Shown here one piece after another: positions 1 through 8,866 of a DNA stretch of 30,012 nucleotides; the stretch's first letter is position 1; every line of letters begins with the position of its first letter. The DNA comes from Saccoglossus kowalevskii (lineage: Eukaryota; Hemichordata; Enteropneusta; Harrimaniidae): assembly GCF_000003605.2 (NCBI RefSeq), contig NW_003131860.1:342809-372820 (forward strand), read 5' to 3'. The position numbers and the translations under genes were made by a program. The notes beneath the pieces were generated by a model. It ran no database searches, was not told where the DNA came from, and saw only the letters and a program-made list of their open reading frames with translations.

Positions 1-133
1 AAGCAGTGCACTAAGTAAACGACGTTGATATATTCAAAGCCAGTACAGAGTTGCATACAAGTTGCGTAATTACAGTACCGTCGGATATAATACAAATTTT
101 ACTAGATCGACGCGCGGTCTGCAAAAGAAAAAG

Positions 134-147
134 GTTGCTAAGGTAAC
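134..147 (+). promoter_or_regulatory. RFX X-box-like site
   Basis: GTTGCTAAGGTAAC matches the RFX X-box (GTTRCCATGGYAAC) at 12 of 14 positions and keeps both outer half-sites. X-boxes commonly mark promoters of ciliary genes. No ciliary gene is visible beside it, so the role is inferred from sequence alone. Confidence 0.35.
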
Positions 148-523
148 GCGCCAGTTCAGCGCATGGCTTGGGGTCAAACTTCGGTCAACACACACTTGAT
201 GCCAGCATCACCGTGCAGCAAGTTTCGCAAAGAAGTACTTCATGTTCAATTGCGTCCCAAAATTATGTCGCTAATCACTCAGTTGTCGCAGCGTGTGTTG
301 TGTCATGTCCATGATGCACCCTGTTTCGACTTTGACTTGCTTTTTCTTCTTAGTGCATGTTCTTGTTCACGTAAAATGCGACCTCTCACCAATGTATTAA
401 AACACTTTGAATTTATACTTTGCATGATTATATTTGATCAACGCGAAACATTATTTTTTCTAGACCATTTCTATCAACGCAGGGGTTATTTTTTTAGACA
501 AGATGGGCCTCGTAATATCTCAT

Positions 524-560
<37 letters not shown>

Positions 561-616
561 GCTGCGATCTATTGAAAGTAAGCCTCAAAGACCCGTTTTG
601 ATTTTTTTTTTTTTTT

Positions 617-686
617 CGCCCGGGCGATCTTTTGGTCCACATTTTTCTAAAAAAAAATCGAATCCTCCATAAGATCGCCCAGGGCG
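617..686. repeat. Inverted repeat (stem-loop)
   Basis: The arms 617-635 (CGCCCGGGCGATCTTTTGG) and 667-686 are inverted copies with about two mismatches around a 31-base AT-rich loop. The left arm starts with the 10-bp palindrome CGCCCGGGCG. It could be the core of a small foldback element; no target duplication was found. Confidence 0.6.
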
Positions 687-1347
687 GGGTATCAGCCGAA
701 TCCGGTAGTGCACACCATCTATTTACATCAAAATTTTCTAAAAAATGATGTCTCATACATGTAGATGTTTTTTGTGCACTTCTGATTTTAAGTTATGGTC
801 ACAAGATGACAGACCTGTTACGTCTGTCAAGTTGGACGGTCTATATCTCAAAACTAAAAAGAACATAATAATTCCAATAGCCACTTTGAAACATTTTTAT
901 CTTGTAAGATAACAGTAAAAAAATCAAAAACATAGAAAGAACAAACAAACAGCGAGAAACAACAAATTTCACAGGAACTTGGTAAACTTAGTCTCAAAAT
1001 ATTACTACAAAAAGTACACAACTGTTTTCACCAATATTCCAGCTTTCTGGGAACATAAATATTGTCATAGTTACAAACTAGTAATTGGTAGAGAATGTGT
1101 CAATCACAATTACACTATTTCCTGTTTTCCTTCCCTCGCTAAGGCAAAGCAACTATAATTATTTTTAAAACACTGTGGAAAATAGTTCACTCTTCGCAGA
1201 AACTATTGACATAGGTTTCAATGACATAGAATGACCAGGGTCTAAAAGATGTAATTTTCCGTTCAGCAGAAATAACTTGGCTTGCGAATGTGATAATAAT
1301 TTAAGCTATGACATTGGTTTTGTTTGAATTAAGGCACAACCCTGCCG

Positions 1348-1383
1348 TTAATCAACAATCAGACCACTTCCCCGTTTCAGTTC
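1348..1383 (-). CDS. Possible terminal exon, minus-strand gene (tentative)
   Basis: On the minus strand a good acceptor (TTTGTGATTTCAG) is followed by 11 codons and a TAA (ELKRGSGLIVD). It is in phase 0, which fits the phase-0 end of the 27-bp exon-like piece at 1594-1620. It is very short, and the alternative reading of that piece ends the protein there, which would make this segment untranslated or spurious. No AATAAA was found just below it. Confidence 0.2.
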   Translation of the reverse strand, partial: ELKRGSGLIVD

Positions 1384-1593
1384 CTGAAATCACAAAAGAC
1401 ACCCATTACCAGCAAGCAAGCACTTTACTGGCCTACTTAAACACATTATAGGCTATTTGTATCCTTTGTGAAAGGTCATGTGATGACATATGCATTCTGG
1501 GTAATTAGTTGCGATATTGATGTCTAATATAAATCCTTCTTCAAAGCTTGCCACTAGAACTATTCAATCAATTATCTTTCCTTCCAGACTCAC

Positions 1594-1620
1594 CTTGATT
1601 GAACCATCTATCGCTTTATT
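1594..1620 (-). CDS. 27-bp exon-like segment, minus strand
   Basis: It has strong signals on both sides. The acceptor has a CTAAC branch-point-like sequence, a long T/C tract and CACAG; the donor is AAG|GTGAGT. In phase 0 it reads NKAIDGSIK and would run into 1348-1383. If it is entered from the 1673-1767 exon (phase 1), the codon AAA is completed and a TAA follows at once (1616-1618), so the protein would end in MKRK. The two readings exclude each other, and the second fits the neighbouring exon better. The intron to 1673 would be only 52 bases. Confidence 0.35.
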
Positions 1621-1672
1621 CTGTGAAAGAAGAAAAAAAAATAGTTAGGAGAAATAAAAAAAACAGGTTCAC

Positions 1673-1767
1673 TTCTCTTCATTGTGCGAATGAGTTTGAA
1701 ACGGAGCTGTGCTTCATAAATTTTCCAATCTGGCGTACCGGTAAAGTGTTTTACACGATGCATCATT
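1673..1767 (-). CDS. Putative exon, minus-strand gene
   Basis: After a weak acceptor (AAAATTGAG) the minus strand is open for 31 codons. The start is MMHRVKHFTGTPDW and the end is FKLIRTMKR, with a basic, helix-forming character. The entering phase (2) matches the end of the exon at 2449-2522. The donor GTGAAC at 1672-1667 is non-ideal. The opposite strand is also open here (1599-1823), so openness alone is weak evidence; the phase match and protein-like composition favour the minus strand. Family not recognised. Confidence 0.35.
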
Positions 1768-2066
1768 CTCAATTTTTCAAATACGAGAAAAAAAATGTCT
1801 TTTTTGCTCTCAGTAATTTATAATTTAAGTATAGAGATGAGTAATAAGTGAAAGTCTTGACATTTTTAAAAGTGCTAAAATTTCTTGATATTTTGCCGAG
1901 TGAACTGTGAAGACATTTCTAAAAATTTGGAGTAGGTGATTAGAGAAGTACTAAGTAGGAAGCCAAAATGTGACACTTTTCTTCAGGTGGATAGATTTAA
2001 AAGTACAAAGTATATGGCTGAACTAGCTACCGGTATGTGGATAGTTATTTAGCCAGCAACTGCCTT

Positions 2067-2289
2067 TTAACCACCACCAAACTTTCTCGCCCAAATTTGT
2101 CATCTTCTTCAATATTTCTGGAAATGAACCCTTATTTTGGAGCCAAAAGACACAATTTGAGTCATGTTTCAGTTTTTACTCAAAAAATTTGCTATTTTCT
2201 CCCAATCTGGTAACGAAAAGTACAGACCAGAAATGGGACTATTTTGTGAATTTGTGATGAAAAGAGGGAAGTGGTGGTGTAAAAGTTAA
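2067..2289. mobile_element. TTAA-flanked MITE, CACCACC family, copy A
   Basis: 223 bases bounded by TTAA on both sides, with terminal inverted repeats built on CACCACCA/TGGTGGTG. The interior shares long stretches with copies at 9041-9256 and 10598-10809, for example CAGTTTTTACTCAAAAAATT and a run near AATTTGTGATG. TTAA target sites and no coding capacity suggest a non-autonomous piggyBac-type element (inference). The left end lacks a few bases present in copy B. Confidence 0.75.
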
Positions 2290-2448
2290 CCAAACCCTAT
2301 ATGTCTTCAAACTCACTGAGAGAGGAGAAAATGAATTGGAGGCCATTTGAATTTCAAAAATGCTTAATGATTAAAAAAAAAAATTCTTTGGATTAGCAAA
2401 TAGTTTTGTCATAGGAATTAATTTATCAAACTTACATGAAATTCTTAC

Positions 2449-2522
2449 ATAAAAATTGTCTCAGCTACATGTATGTTCATCCATTCAATATTGGCTGTTG
2501 CTGTTGGCAACCACGTATTGGA
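2449..2522 (-). CDS. Putative internal exon, minus-strand gene
   Basis: The minus strand shows a consensus acceptor (AATATTTTTGTTTCAG) at 2523-2524 and a donor GTAAG at 2448-2444. Of the three frames only one is open across the 74 bases; it gives 24 codons starting SNTWLPTATANIEWMN and ending VAETIF, plus two bases. It enters in phase 0 and leaves in phase 2. The 112-base intron to the next exon-like piece (2635-2661) and the phase match to 1673-1767 make a consistent chain. The intron below it carries the copy A MITE. Product unknown. Confidence 0.4.
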
Positions 2523-2634
2523 CTGAAACAAAAATATTTCTATAACAGAATGGAAACTTTTGAATATACCAATCATAATTGGACTTCATACTTTAAATGA
2601 TGAGTTAACTGGTATTTCAAATCAAAAATCATAC

Positions 2635-2661
2635 CTTTGCCACTAAGAATGAAGTAAAACA
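2635..2661 (-). CDS. 27-bp exon-like segment, minus strand
   Basis: It is flanked by an acceptor (CTGATTACCAG) and a strong donor AAG|GTATGA. In phase 0 it reads CFTSFLVAK and joins the 2449-2522 exon without a shift. A second AG (TTCATTCTTAG) inside it would give an even smaller exon. Segments this short arise by chance, so it is only supported by its neighbours. Confidence 0.25.
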
Positions 2662-2880
2662 CTGGTAATCAGATAACTTTTATATGTAGTATATAAATCT
2701 TAGAATATCAACAAATATAATTTAAATTCAGATTAGCTTATTAAAAAATTTGAAACTCTTAATTGCTTAAGCATACTTTGGCAACAGGTTGAATAGGTAG
2801 TGAATGCAACAATTAAGTATGCAAGTTAGGTAATTAATTATGTTAATGAGATTTACCAGCACTATCAATTTATTATTAAT

Positions 2881-3544
2881 TTAACCCTTTCAACACCTTC
2901 AGTTTTCCTGCCAAGATTTCCTATGGTGCAATATTTTGACTATTTTTTAGCTCTGCTGTCGACTTTGTCGAGCGGAGCTTAATATATGAGTGATTGTTTG
3001 TCGGCGTCCATCGTCTGTCGTCGTCCGTGTCAACTTTTTACATTTTCAACTTCTTCTTGAATACTACAATTCTTATTTCTTTGATACTTAGTGTATATGT
3101 ACCTTGGACAGACCTCTCTTAGATTTTTTCATTTTGTGATAATATCTTTAATTCTCTAATGTAGGTACTACATGTGGACCTTTTTCAGATTTGTTAATTT
3201 CGTGGTGATATCTTGAATTATCTAATTTTGATGATTATTTTTGTCATTTTTGAATTCTTGTTGAAAACAGCAAGTTCCGTTGCTTTGATACTATACATAT
3301 TGTTCATTTTCTAATGATATCTTCTGTTCTTTAATTGAAATGTGCTTTGCTAACAGCAGAGCTATCTCAATCGACAGGCTGCTTGTTATTAATTTTTCTA
3401 TAATTTTTTAGATAATTTTGGACCAAACAGACATGTTTTTCTACTGGCTAGATGTCTTGATCAAAATTTTGGAAAGAATTTAAAAAATATTATGCATAAT
3501 TTGTAAAATTGGAGAAAAGTTGACTTTGGCGCTCAAAGTGTTAA
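2881..3544. mobile_element. piggyBac-like MITE carrying an inserted repeat
   Basis: TTAA at 2881-2884 and 3541-3544 flank imperfect inverted ends CCCTTTCAACACC and CACTTTGAGCGCC (read inward). TTAA plus a CCCTTTG-type end is the hallmark of piggyBac-derived miniature elements. The middle (2949-3387) is a different repeat that has landed inside it, so the host element itself is about 225 bases. No transposase is present. Confidence 0.7.
2949..3387 (+). repeat. Hairpin-ended interspersed repeat, nested
   Basis: It begins with a hairpin (2949-2979, arms around a TTT loop) followed by GTCC/CGTC-rich sequence, then one copy of a roughly 157-base unit starting TAGGTACTACATGTGGACC (3163). It ends with AACAGCAGAGCTATCTCA and CTGCTTGTT. 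The first 11 bases (AGCTCTGCTGT) recur inverted at 3353-3363. The same 3' module closes the expanded array at 12945-13700. Confidence 0.65.
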
Positions 3545-4358
3545 ATGTTATATTCACAATCGGTGTTGTTTTGTTGTTACTGATTTGTAGATTTCTACAG
3601 CTGTCATTTGTAGTCGATACACACTCAAATCAGATGACACGTTCCATGGATGTATTTTAACGATTTTTGCTTATTCGTCTGTTAGGCTGAGAAAAAAAGT
3701 ATCTCTGTTTCTCGTTTCCGTGCACATCATTTTGAAGTATGCGCCTCGAACGTTTTTTTCCTTCTAAAGCATTCCAAAATGTGCTTGTACACGCACTTGT
3801 CTCAAATTTCCCCTATTTTAGCTCAGTATTCAAAAAATACATTTTAAAATTTCCATGAAACGAAAAACAGAGATTATTTTTTTCCTGACCTTATGTTATT
3901 GTGTTATCATGTTTTTGTGAAATGCACATGTACTTTAGAACACATGAAATTATATTTATAATGTAATGATGTAACGAACATATGCAAATTAATTCAGTAT
4001 GTGTGTTAAATGAAGGTATATGTGTATGCCAAGTGAGAAAAATTTTTTTGTAACATTGATTATTGATATGGTCAAATATCCAATATTGTTTCCATGACAA
4101 CAATGGCATCACCGTAACTTAGATGACAGGTTATAATTTTCCCAATAATCTTTTTTTTCTAAAATTAGTTCCGTTAGTACATTTTCATCAAAACACGCCG
4201 ATAATTCAACATGCAAAAAAAATCAAAAACATAGGGGATGGTGTGCAAGCTGCAGACGTCTTTGAAATAAACAACTTTGCTTCAACAAAATACGACACTA
4301 GACAGTCGCAATAAATTGTACATACAAACAAATATTACAAATGAAACAAAGAATTAAA
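3545..4358. other. AT-rich stretch, no gene recognised
   Basis: It contains an X-box-like site (4088-4101) and several A/T runs. Short open frames at 3891-4112 (minus) and 4123-4314 (plus) lack splice or start context and protein-like composition. Nothing else is visible. Confidence 0.4.
4088..4101 (+). promoter_or_regulatory. RFX X-box-like site
   Basis: GTTTCCATGACAAC has both X-box half-sites in the right spacing and differs from GTTNCCATGGNAAC at one core base. This is the best X-box match in the window. It lies between the putative minus-strand exons at 2661 and 4365, so promoter function is uncertain. Confidence 0.4.
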
Positions 4359-4364
4359 ACTCAC

Positions 4365-4386
4365 GATCACGACAATCGTTTCGTCA
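4365..4386 (-). CDS. 22-bp exon-like segment, minus strand
   Basis: A good acceptor (TTTAATCCTGTGTCTGCAG) and donor ATC|GTGAGT bracket one open frame (DETIVVI) that leaves in phase 0, as needed for 2635-2661. A diverged copy of the same sequence sits about 47 bases away (around 4412-4440), so this may simply be a small tandem duplication that happens to carry splice-like ends. Confidence 0.2.
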
Positions 4387-4507
4387 CTGCAGACACAGGA
4401 TTAAATTTGCATTCACGGCAATCGCCTCGCCATCTCTAAGACAGACACGCTACAATGTACATATGTATGTATGGCAGAGAGGGCGTTCGCTCACCTGAAA
4501 AAAATGT

Positions 4508-4530
4508 GGGGGGGGGGGGAATTGCCCCCC
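4508..4530. repeat. G12 run with C6 hairpin partner
   Basis: Twelve G (4508-4519), AATTG, then six C (4525-4530). The tract can fold into a G:C hairpin or a G-rich four-strand form and is a likely site of length error in sequencing. Confidence 0.7.
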
Positions 4531-4690
4531 AATCAAGCTGAAATCTTTTGTGTTTTAGTTGATGTTTTCCAGATAATGGACAAAAAAGAATAATGAAAAT
4601 GCCAACTAAATAGTTTAAGTGAGAATATTATTTGATTAGGTAGAGAGATTGTGAACCGTTTTTATTTGTGAGAAATCCCAGGAGAATGAC

Positions 4691-5040
4691 TGACCATAGT
4701 CTACCATAGTCTACCATAGTCTACCATGATCTACCATAGTCTACTATAATCTACTATAATCTACCATGATCTACTATAGTCTACCATGATCTACCATAGT
4801 CTACTATAGTCTACTATAGTCTACCATGATCTACCATGATCTACCATAGTCTACTATAGTCTACCATGATCCACTATAGTCTACCATAGTCTACGATAGT
4901 CTACGATAGTCTACCATGATCTACCATAGTCTACTATAGTCTACCATGATCTACTATAGTCTACCATGATCTACTATAGTCTACCATGATCTACTATAGT
5001 CTACCATGATCTACCATAGTCTACTATAGTCTACCATGGT
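4691..5040 (+). repeat. 10-bp minisatellite, 35 units
   Basis: Thirty-five consecutive 10-base units of the type CTACCATAGT, CTACCATGAT and CTACTATAGT, kept in exact 10-base register. Unit types often alternate, giving a 20-base higher order in places. Many units hold the palindrome ACTATAGT. Every frame has stops, so it is non-coding. The last unit ends in the palindrome TACCATGGTA. A diverged trail of similar words continues at about 5136-5215. Confidence 0.95.
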
Positions 5041-5690
5041 ATACAAAAGTTAACATAGTATTTGATCAGCAACTATATAATACCATGGTTGGTTCTCAAA
5101 TATTTTGAAGTGTAACTGTGGTTTATTATCATTACTACCATGGTTGACTATGATCTACTATGTTCAACTGTGGTTTACTATTGTCACCTATGAATTGACC
5201 ATCATGATTGTTGACTATTGACAAGCCTAATTTACGTTTTGGGTAAAAAAAAATATACAAAGTATACATACACTGTATATACTTACTTCATCTAGTATTA
5301 CAACATGATAAAAGGAAATATTTTTTTGTACAACTAGTCGTTTTCAGTACAGTTTATATTTTTTTTTAAATTAAATTTATGAACCAAAATTTTGCTCAAT
5401 TCAAGTTGGCATATACATGTACGTAAAACTGCATAATAAATAGATACCTACATGCCTACCTGTGATGACTCGTAGGTTTATTATTCGGCCATCACCTAAC
5501 CATTAAACCGTGGTGTAATTGTGACGCGTTTCCATGGAAAATCAAACGTGTAGTCGCGTATTTATGTCAGCTGTGACGAGATACAAGACGACAAAATCAA
5601 TTGGTTCAAATTTTAAATTGATGCGGATTGTTTTTACAAAAACACCAATTGATATCAAGATCCTTATTGCACCCAATCAAATTATTAGTC
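5041..5690. other. AT-rich spacer with diverged minisatellite trail
   Basis: Bases 5136-5215 repeat CTATGATCTACTATG-like words without strict 10-base register, probably old units of the adjoining array. 5528-5541 (GTTTCCATGGAAAA) is a partial X-box and a palindrome. The 191-codon open frame starting at 5534 runs into the interspersed repeat below and is not considered a gene. Confidence 0.4.
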
Positions 5691-5694
5691 CCTG

Positions 5695-6392
5695 TTCGGA
5701 CGAAGTCCGAAAACGAGGACTTATAATTCGGTCTCCGTCCGTCTGTGTGTCCGTCCAGAGTCATATTTCAGAATCCTATGGACCGATTTCGTTCATTCTT
5801 TGCATGTGCCTAGTACTTTATGTGGGACATGTGCATATGCAGTGGTTTAGTGATTCAATTCAAAATGGCCGACTGGCAGCCATCTTGTTTTTTGAAAATG
5901 TTGTATTTTGGACATGCTTTGTCAGTTTTCATTCAAATTTGAAACATGGATTATACATGCTAGGATACATGTCCTCCGACCGTCTGTACATCTGTCCGTT
6001 AATCTGTGGTGCGTACATGCATGGGTCCGTGCGTGCGTGTATGTGTCCATCCAGAGTCATATTTCAGAATCCTTTGGACCGATTCTGTTCATTCTTTGCA
6101 TGTGCCTAGTACTTTATGTAGGACATATGCACATACAGTGGTTTAGCGATTTGATTCAAAATGGCCGACTGGCAGCCATCTTGTTTTTCATTCATATTTG
6201 GCACTTACATCATACATGTCACTTTGGCTGAATAACGGCTGTATATTACTATTGGCCATATTACTATATCTCTGTCACCCATGTATCATTTTCATTGATA
6301 TTTAGCATGCCATTAATGGATACATGTACATGTCGATTCAATATGCAATTTGATCAAATATGGCCAACTGGTGGCCATCTTGTTTGTTTAAA
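5695..6392 (+). repeat. Interspersed tandem repeat (about 296-bp period) with hairpin head
   Basis: It starts with a perfect hairpin, TTCGGAC-GAA-GTCCGAA (5695-5711), then GTCC/GTCT-rich sequence. A block of about 136 bases occurs twice (5757-5891 and 6053-6188) with roughly 92% identity by eye, and a third diverged part lies near 6286-6392. Shared words include ATGGCCGACTGGCAGCCATC. More degraded relatives follow at 7735-7770 and 7880-7905. Open frames here are translations of the repeat. Confidence 0.8.
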
Positions 6393-6453
6393 ATGTGATA
6401 ACTTGGGCATGCTTTCACTTGTGATCTATGTTTTTTTTTGCTACATGTATGTC

Positions 6454-6569
6454 TTAAACCGGAGGGGTCGTCTCGCAACACGTGTTCAAATTTGATGTAT
6501 ACATGTATCTGTTATATACGCCACTTGGGACTCAAGTTTCAAGGACTCGCGACAACCCCTCCACTTTAA
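6454..6569. mobile_element. TTAA-flanked MITE, 116 bp, relative of the AGCGGG family
   Basis: TTAA at 6454-6457 and 6566-6569 bound inverted ends ACCGGAGGGGTCGTC and AGTGGAGGGGTTGTC (read inward); inversion continues imperfectly for about 40 bases. The end resembles AGCGGGAGGGTCGTC of the elements at 11961, 15962 and 19488, so these may be one superfamily. No coding sequence. Confidence 0.75.
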
Positions 6570-6669
6570 TATGATGAGCACAAAGAGAACCTTCAAAAAT
6601 TTAACGGGGACTGTCTCATTTTCAATGACTTGTTCAATTTGACATGAGGTCAACTGCAGATTTTCCTAG

Positions 6670-6718
6670 CATGATTTGCTTTGAAACCATGCTACGATGG
6701 CTGGATCTGAGTGCACGA
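6670..6718 (+). CDS. Exon of unrecognised multi-exon gene (first seen exon)
   Basis: The acceptor CTGCAGATTTTCCTAG precedes 49 bases open in a single sensible frame: one carried base, then MICFETMLRWLDLSAR, then donor GA|GTAAAT. It leaves in phase 0, matching the next exon at 7149. The residues look like an amphipathic helix. The first codon is ATG, so this could also hold the start, but a 3' acceptor directly before it argues for an upstream exon ending in phase 2. No such exon was identified among the repeats to the left. Confidence 0.45.
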
Positions 6719-7148
6719 GTAAATAAGTAAATTTTTCGCATTTCCTTTTAAAGTATTATTTCTGTTAGAAGCACATCTTCAATAGAAGCACATACAAACC
6801 AAAATTAACATTTGCTGTATACTGAATAACTAAAATATTTCTGTAAAACCATTTATTTACACTATATTGATGTTTTGAGCATATTCACTGCGTTTTTTTT
6901 AATTTAACGAATTTCTCAAGGAAAACAATGAGTTTTATTGTTATTTAACATGTTCTTGTAGATTTAATTTAGCGGATTTTACTTATCAGCGTAAATAGTA
7001 AATAGTGAATAATGAATACATTTACAGTACTTATTTTGACCATAACTAAATGATTTACTTATCCACTACTATAAGAGCGAGTATAGTATAGTTTTCAACT
7101 GTATAATTTTGAGTGAATCACAAACTGATTACAGTAATATCTCAACAG

Positions 7149-7272
7149 GTTGTTGGTAGAAGATTTGATACAATCGATGACTCACTACCAACTACGTATT
7201 ACGAAACCATTTATGCGCTGCTGGATAAACTTAGTCCCGGGTATAGACTAACGTTTGGTGAAACACTGGCCG
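7149..7272 (+). CDS. Exon of unrecognised multi-exon gene
   Basis: It opens after CTCAACAG (an alternative acceptor is TTACAG at 7134, which would add five codons) and reads VVGRRFDTIDDSLPTTYYET through FGETLA, then donor CCG|GTAAAC in phase 1. Composition is strongly protein-like: helical, with tyrosine and leucine spacing as in HEAT/ARM-type helical repeats (impression only). Without splicing at 7273 the frame continues 24 codons to a TAA at 7344-7346, a possible alternative end, but no AATAAA follows nearby. The joined codon with 11797 would be GAT (Asp). Confidence 0.6.
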
Positions 7273-8444
7273 GTAAACTGCAGATGTTACAACAGAATGA
7301 CGCAGAGAAATCTGACACTAAAGAGTTAGAAACAAAGATGTCATAATTGAAGAACTTATACTGAAGAATGGTAACTTTCAAATAGTTTCAAATCAATAAC
7401 TTGCAACTTTTGTGAAGTACCAAATATCGGAGTACCAGACATTAACACAGCCTTGTTAGTTCTCGCTTTTGGACTTTGTCGTATGGATTGACTTCCATAC
7501 GTTTATGTGTGTGTGCGACCATACCCAACCATATCTCACATACATTAGACATTATGTCGGACATATGCACATGTATTTGTTGTGTGATCCAATAGAAGAT
7601 GATCAAATGGTGACGAATTTTATTTCAAAAGTGCATCAAAATCACACATTTTCATCATAGATGGATTCTGTCCAACTTAGTACATATGTTGAACATAATG
7701 AAATCTTGATGCACTCAATTGTATTTTTTGTGTTCTGTTAAAAATGGTCGACTGGTGGCCATTTTTTTCAAAGAATGCATTTCCTGGTTCATATATTTGA
7801 TATATATGCCTGGACTGATCAAGTTCAATCTTCACACACACACATCAAACAAACACACAGGCATTTTTGTGACCATCAGACTGGCTGACTGGCGGCCATC
7901 TCGTACATGCCTGGACCAATCAAGTTTAACTTCACACATGCATTACAAATATTCGAATGTGTGATTTTCTGTTCACTATACGATCTCGCAAATTGTGTGA
8001 AAGGCGCATACCAAACATCTGCCGCAAAAATTGAAGGATTTAGTCTTAAACTTGAATGTCTTTTTCAGAGCTGAATGTCAACTTTGTGAGAAAAATATTC
8101 CATTGAGTTACATTTACTTCATCAAAATTGTCCATCAAATGTGTAAAGCATATTATTAAGCGTGGAAATATCCCAAAATTAGTTTCATGTTTGTTGAAAA
8201 GTATGCAATGTTTTGACGCCACTACATTTGTACGATGCTTTGACCTGTTTTTACTTTGATTTCTCACATAACCCAGGATGGTCAATTGAATTCATTTGTG
8301 ATTTTATTATCGATTGTTGTTGTAATACTGACTGCTTCTAAGTATTGCCAAATATAAGTTCATTATCATGTTAAAATTAATTTTTTGTGCTGGATAAATT
8401 TGGTCTTAATTTTTAGCTATGTGGAGCAGTCCCTAATTTTTCCA

Positions 8445-8661
8445 AATACTGTAAAATACTTAATTTTAGCCGAAACTAATTTTCGCTGAAAAGATGATTT
8501 TTGGTGTTTTGTATGGAATTTATTTTCACTGATTTTTAAAAGTTGAATGTAGTAAATTATGGGAAAAAGGTATATTCAATATATTTTATTTTCACTGAAT
8601 CATTCATTCAGTGAAAATAGTGAAAATTAATTCCAAACGAAAAAAAGTAATTTACAGTATA
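8445..8661. mobile_element. Palindromic MITE, TA-type
   Basis: The ends are inverted copies, ATACTGTAAAATACTT at the left and its near complement AAGTAATTTACAGTAT at the right. A second inverted pair (TTTTCACTGA / TCAGTGAAAA) sits inside. Ends of the CTGTAAA type next to TA fit Tc1/mariner-like miniature elements. No open frame. Confidence 0.7.
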
Positions 8662-8866
8662 TCAATAGTCATACATGTATATATTACATGTGTGTGCAGT
8701 GTGTAATACATTAGGTGAGACAAAGTTACAGGTACTACCAAATGTAATAGTTTTCCAAAATTCAACCGCATTTTATGGTGTATGTAGATGTATCTTTTCA
8801 ATCTTACTAATTGCTTTTTTTTTACTATGAATTTGCATTTACTACCTACCTACATGTTTGTATGAT

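Larger units (their letters stand above)
1..1347. other. Left flank without a recognised gene
   Basis: The first 150 bases are moderately GC-rich and hold an RFX-like X-box (134-147). The rest is AT-rich, with a T-run (602-616) and a short inverted repeat (617-686). Several open frames exist, such as 163-534 on the + strand, but none shows splice sites or protein-like composition. I see no promoter core or RNA gene. Confidence 0.5.

Noticed and set aside
163-534. 123-codon + strand open frame
   Set aside because: Composition is rich in Cys/Phe/His as expected from random AT-rich DNA; no supporting signals.
5461-5496. Minus-strand exon candidate with donor ACAG|GTAGGC
   Set aside because: Its outgoing phase (1) does not fit the next exon-like piece at 4386, and the peptide is short.
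5534-6231. Two long + strand open frames (191 and 107 codons) with similar peptides
   Set aside because: The similarity comes from a DNA repeat translated in different frames (period near 296, not a multiple of 3). No splice or start context.
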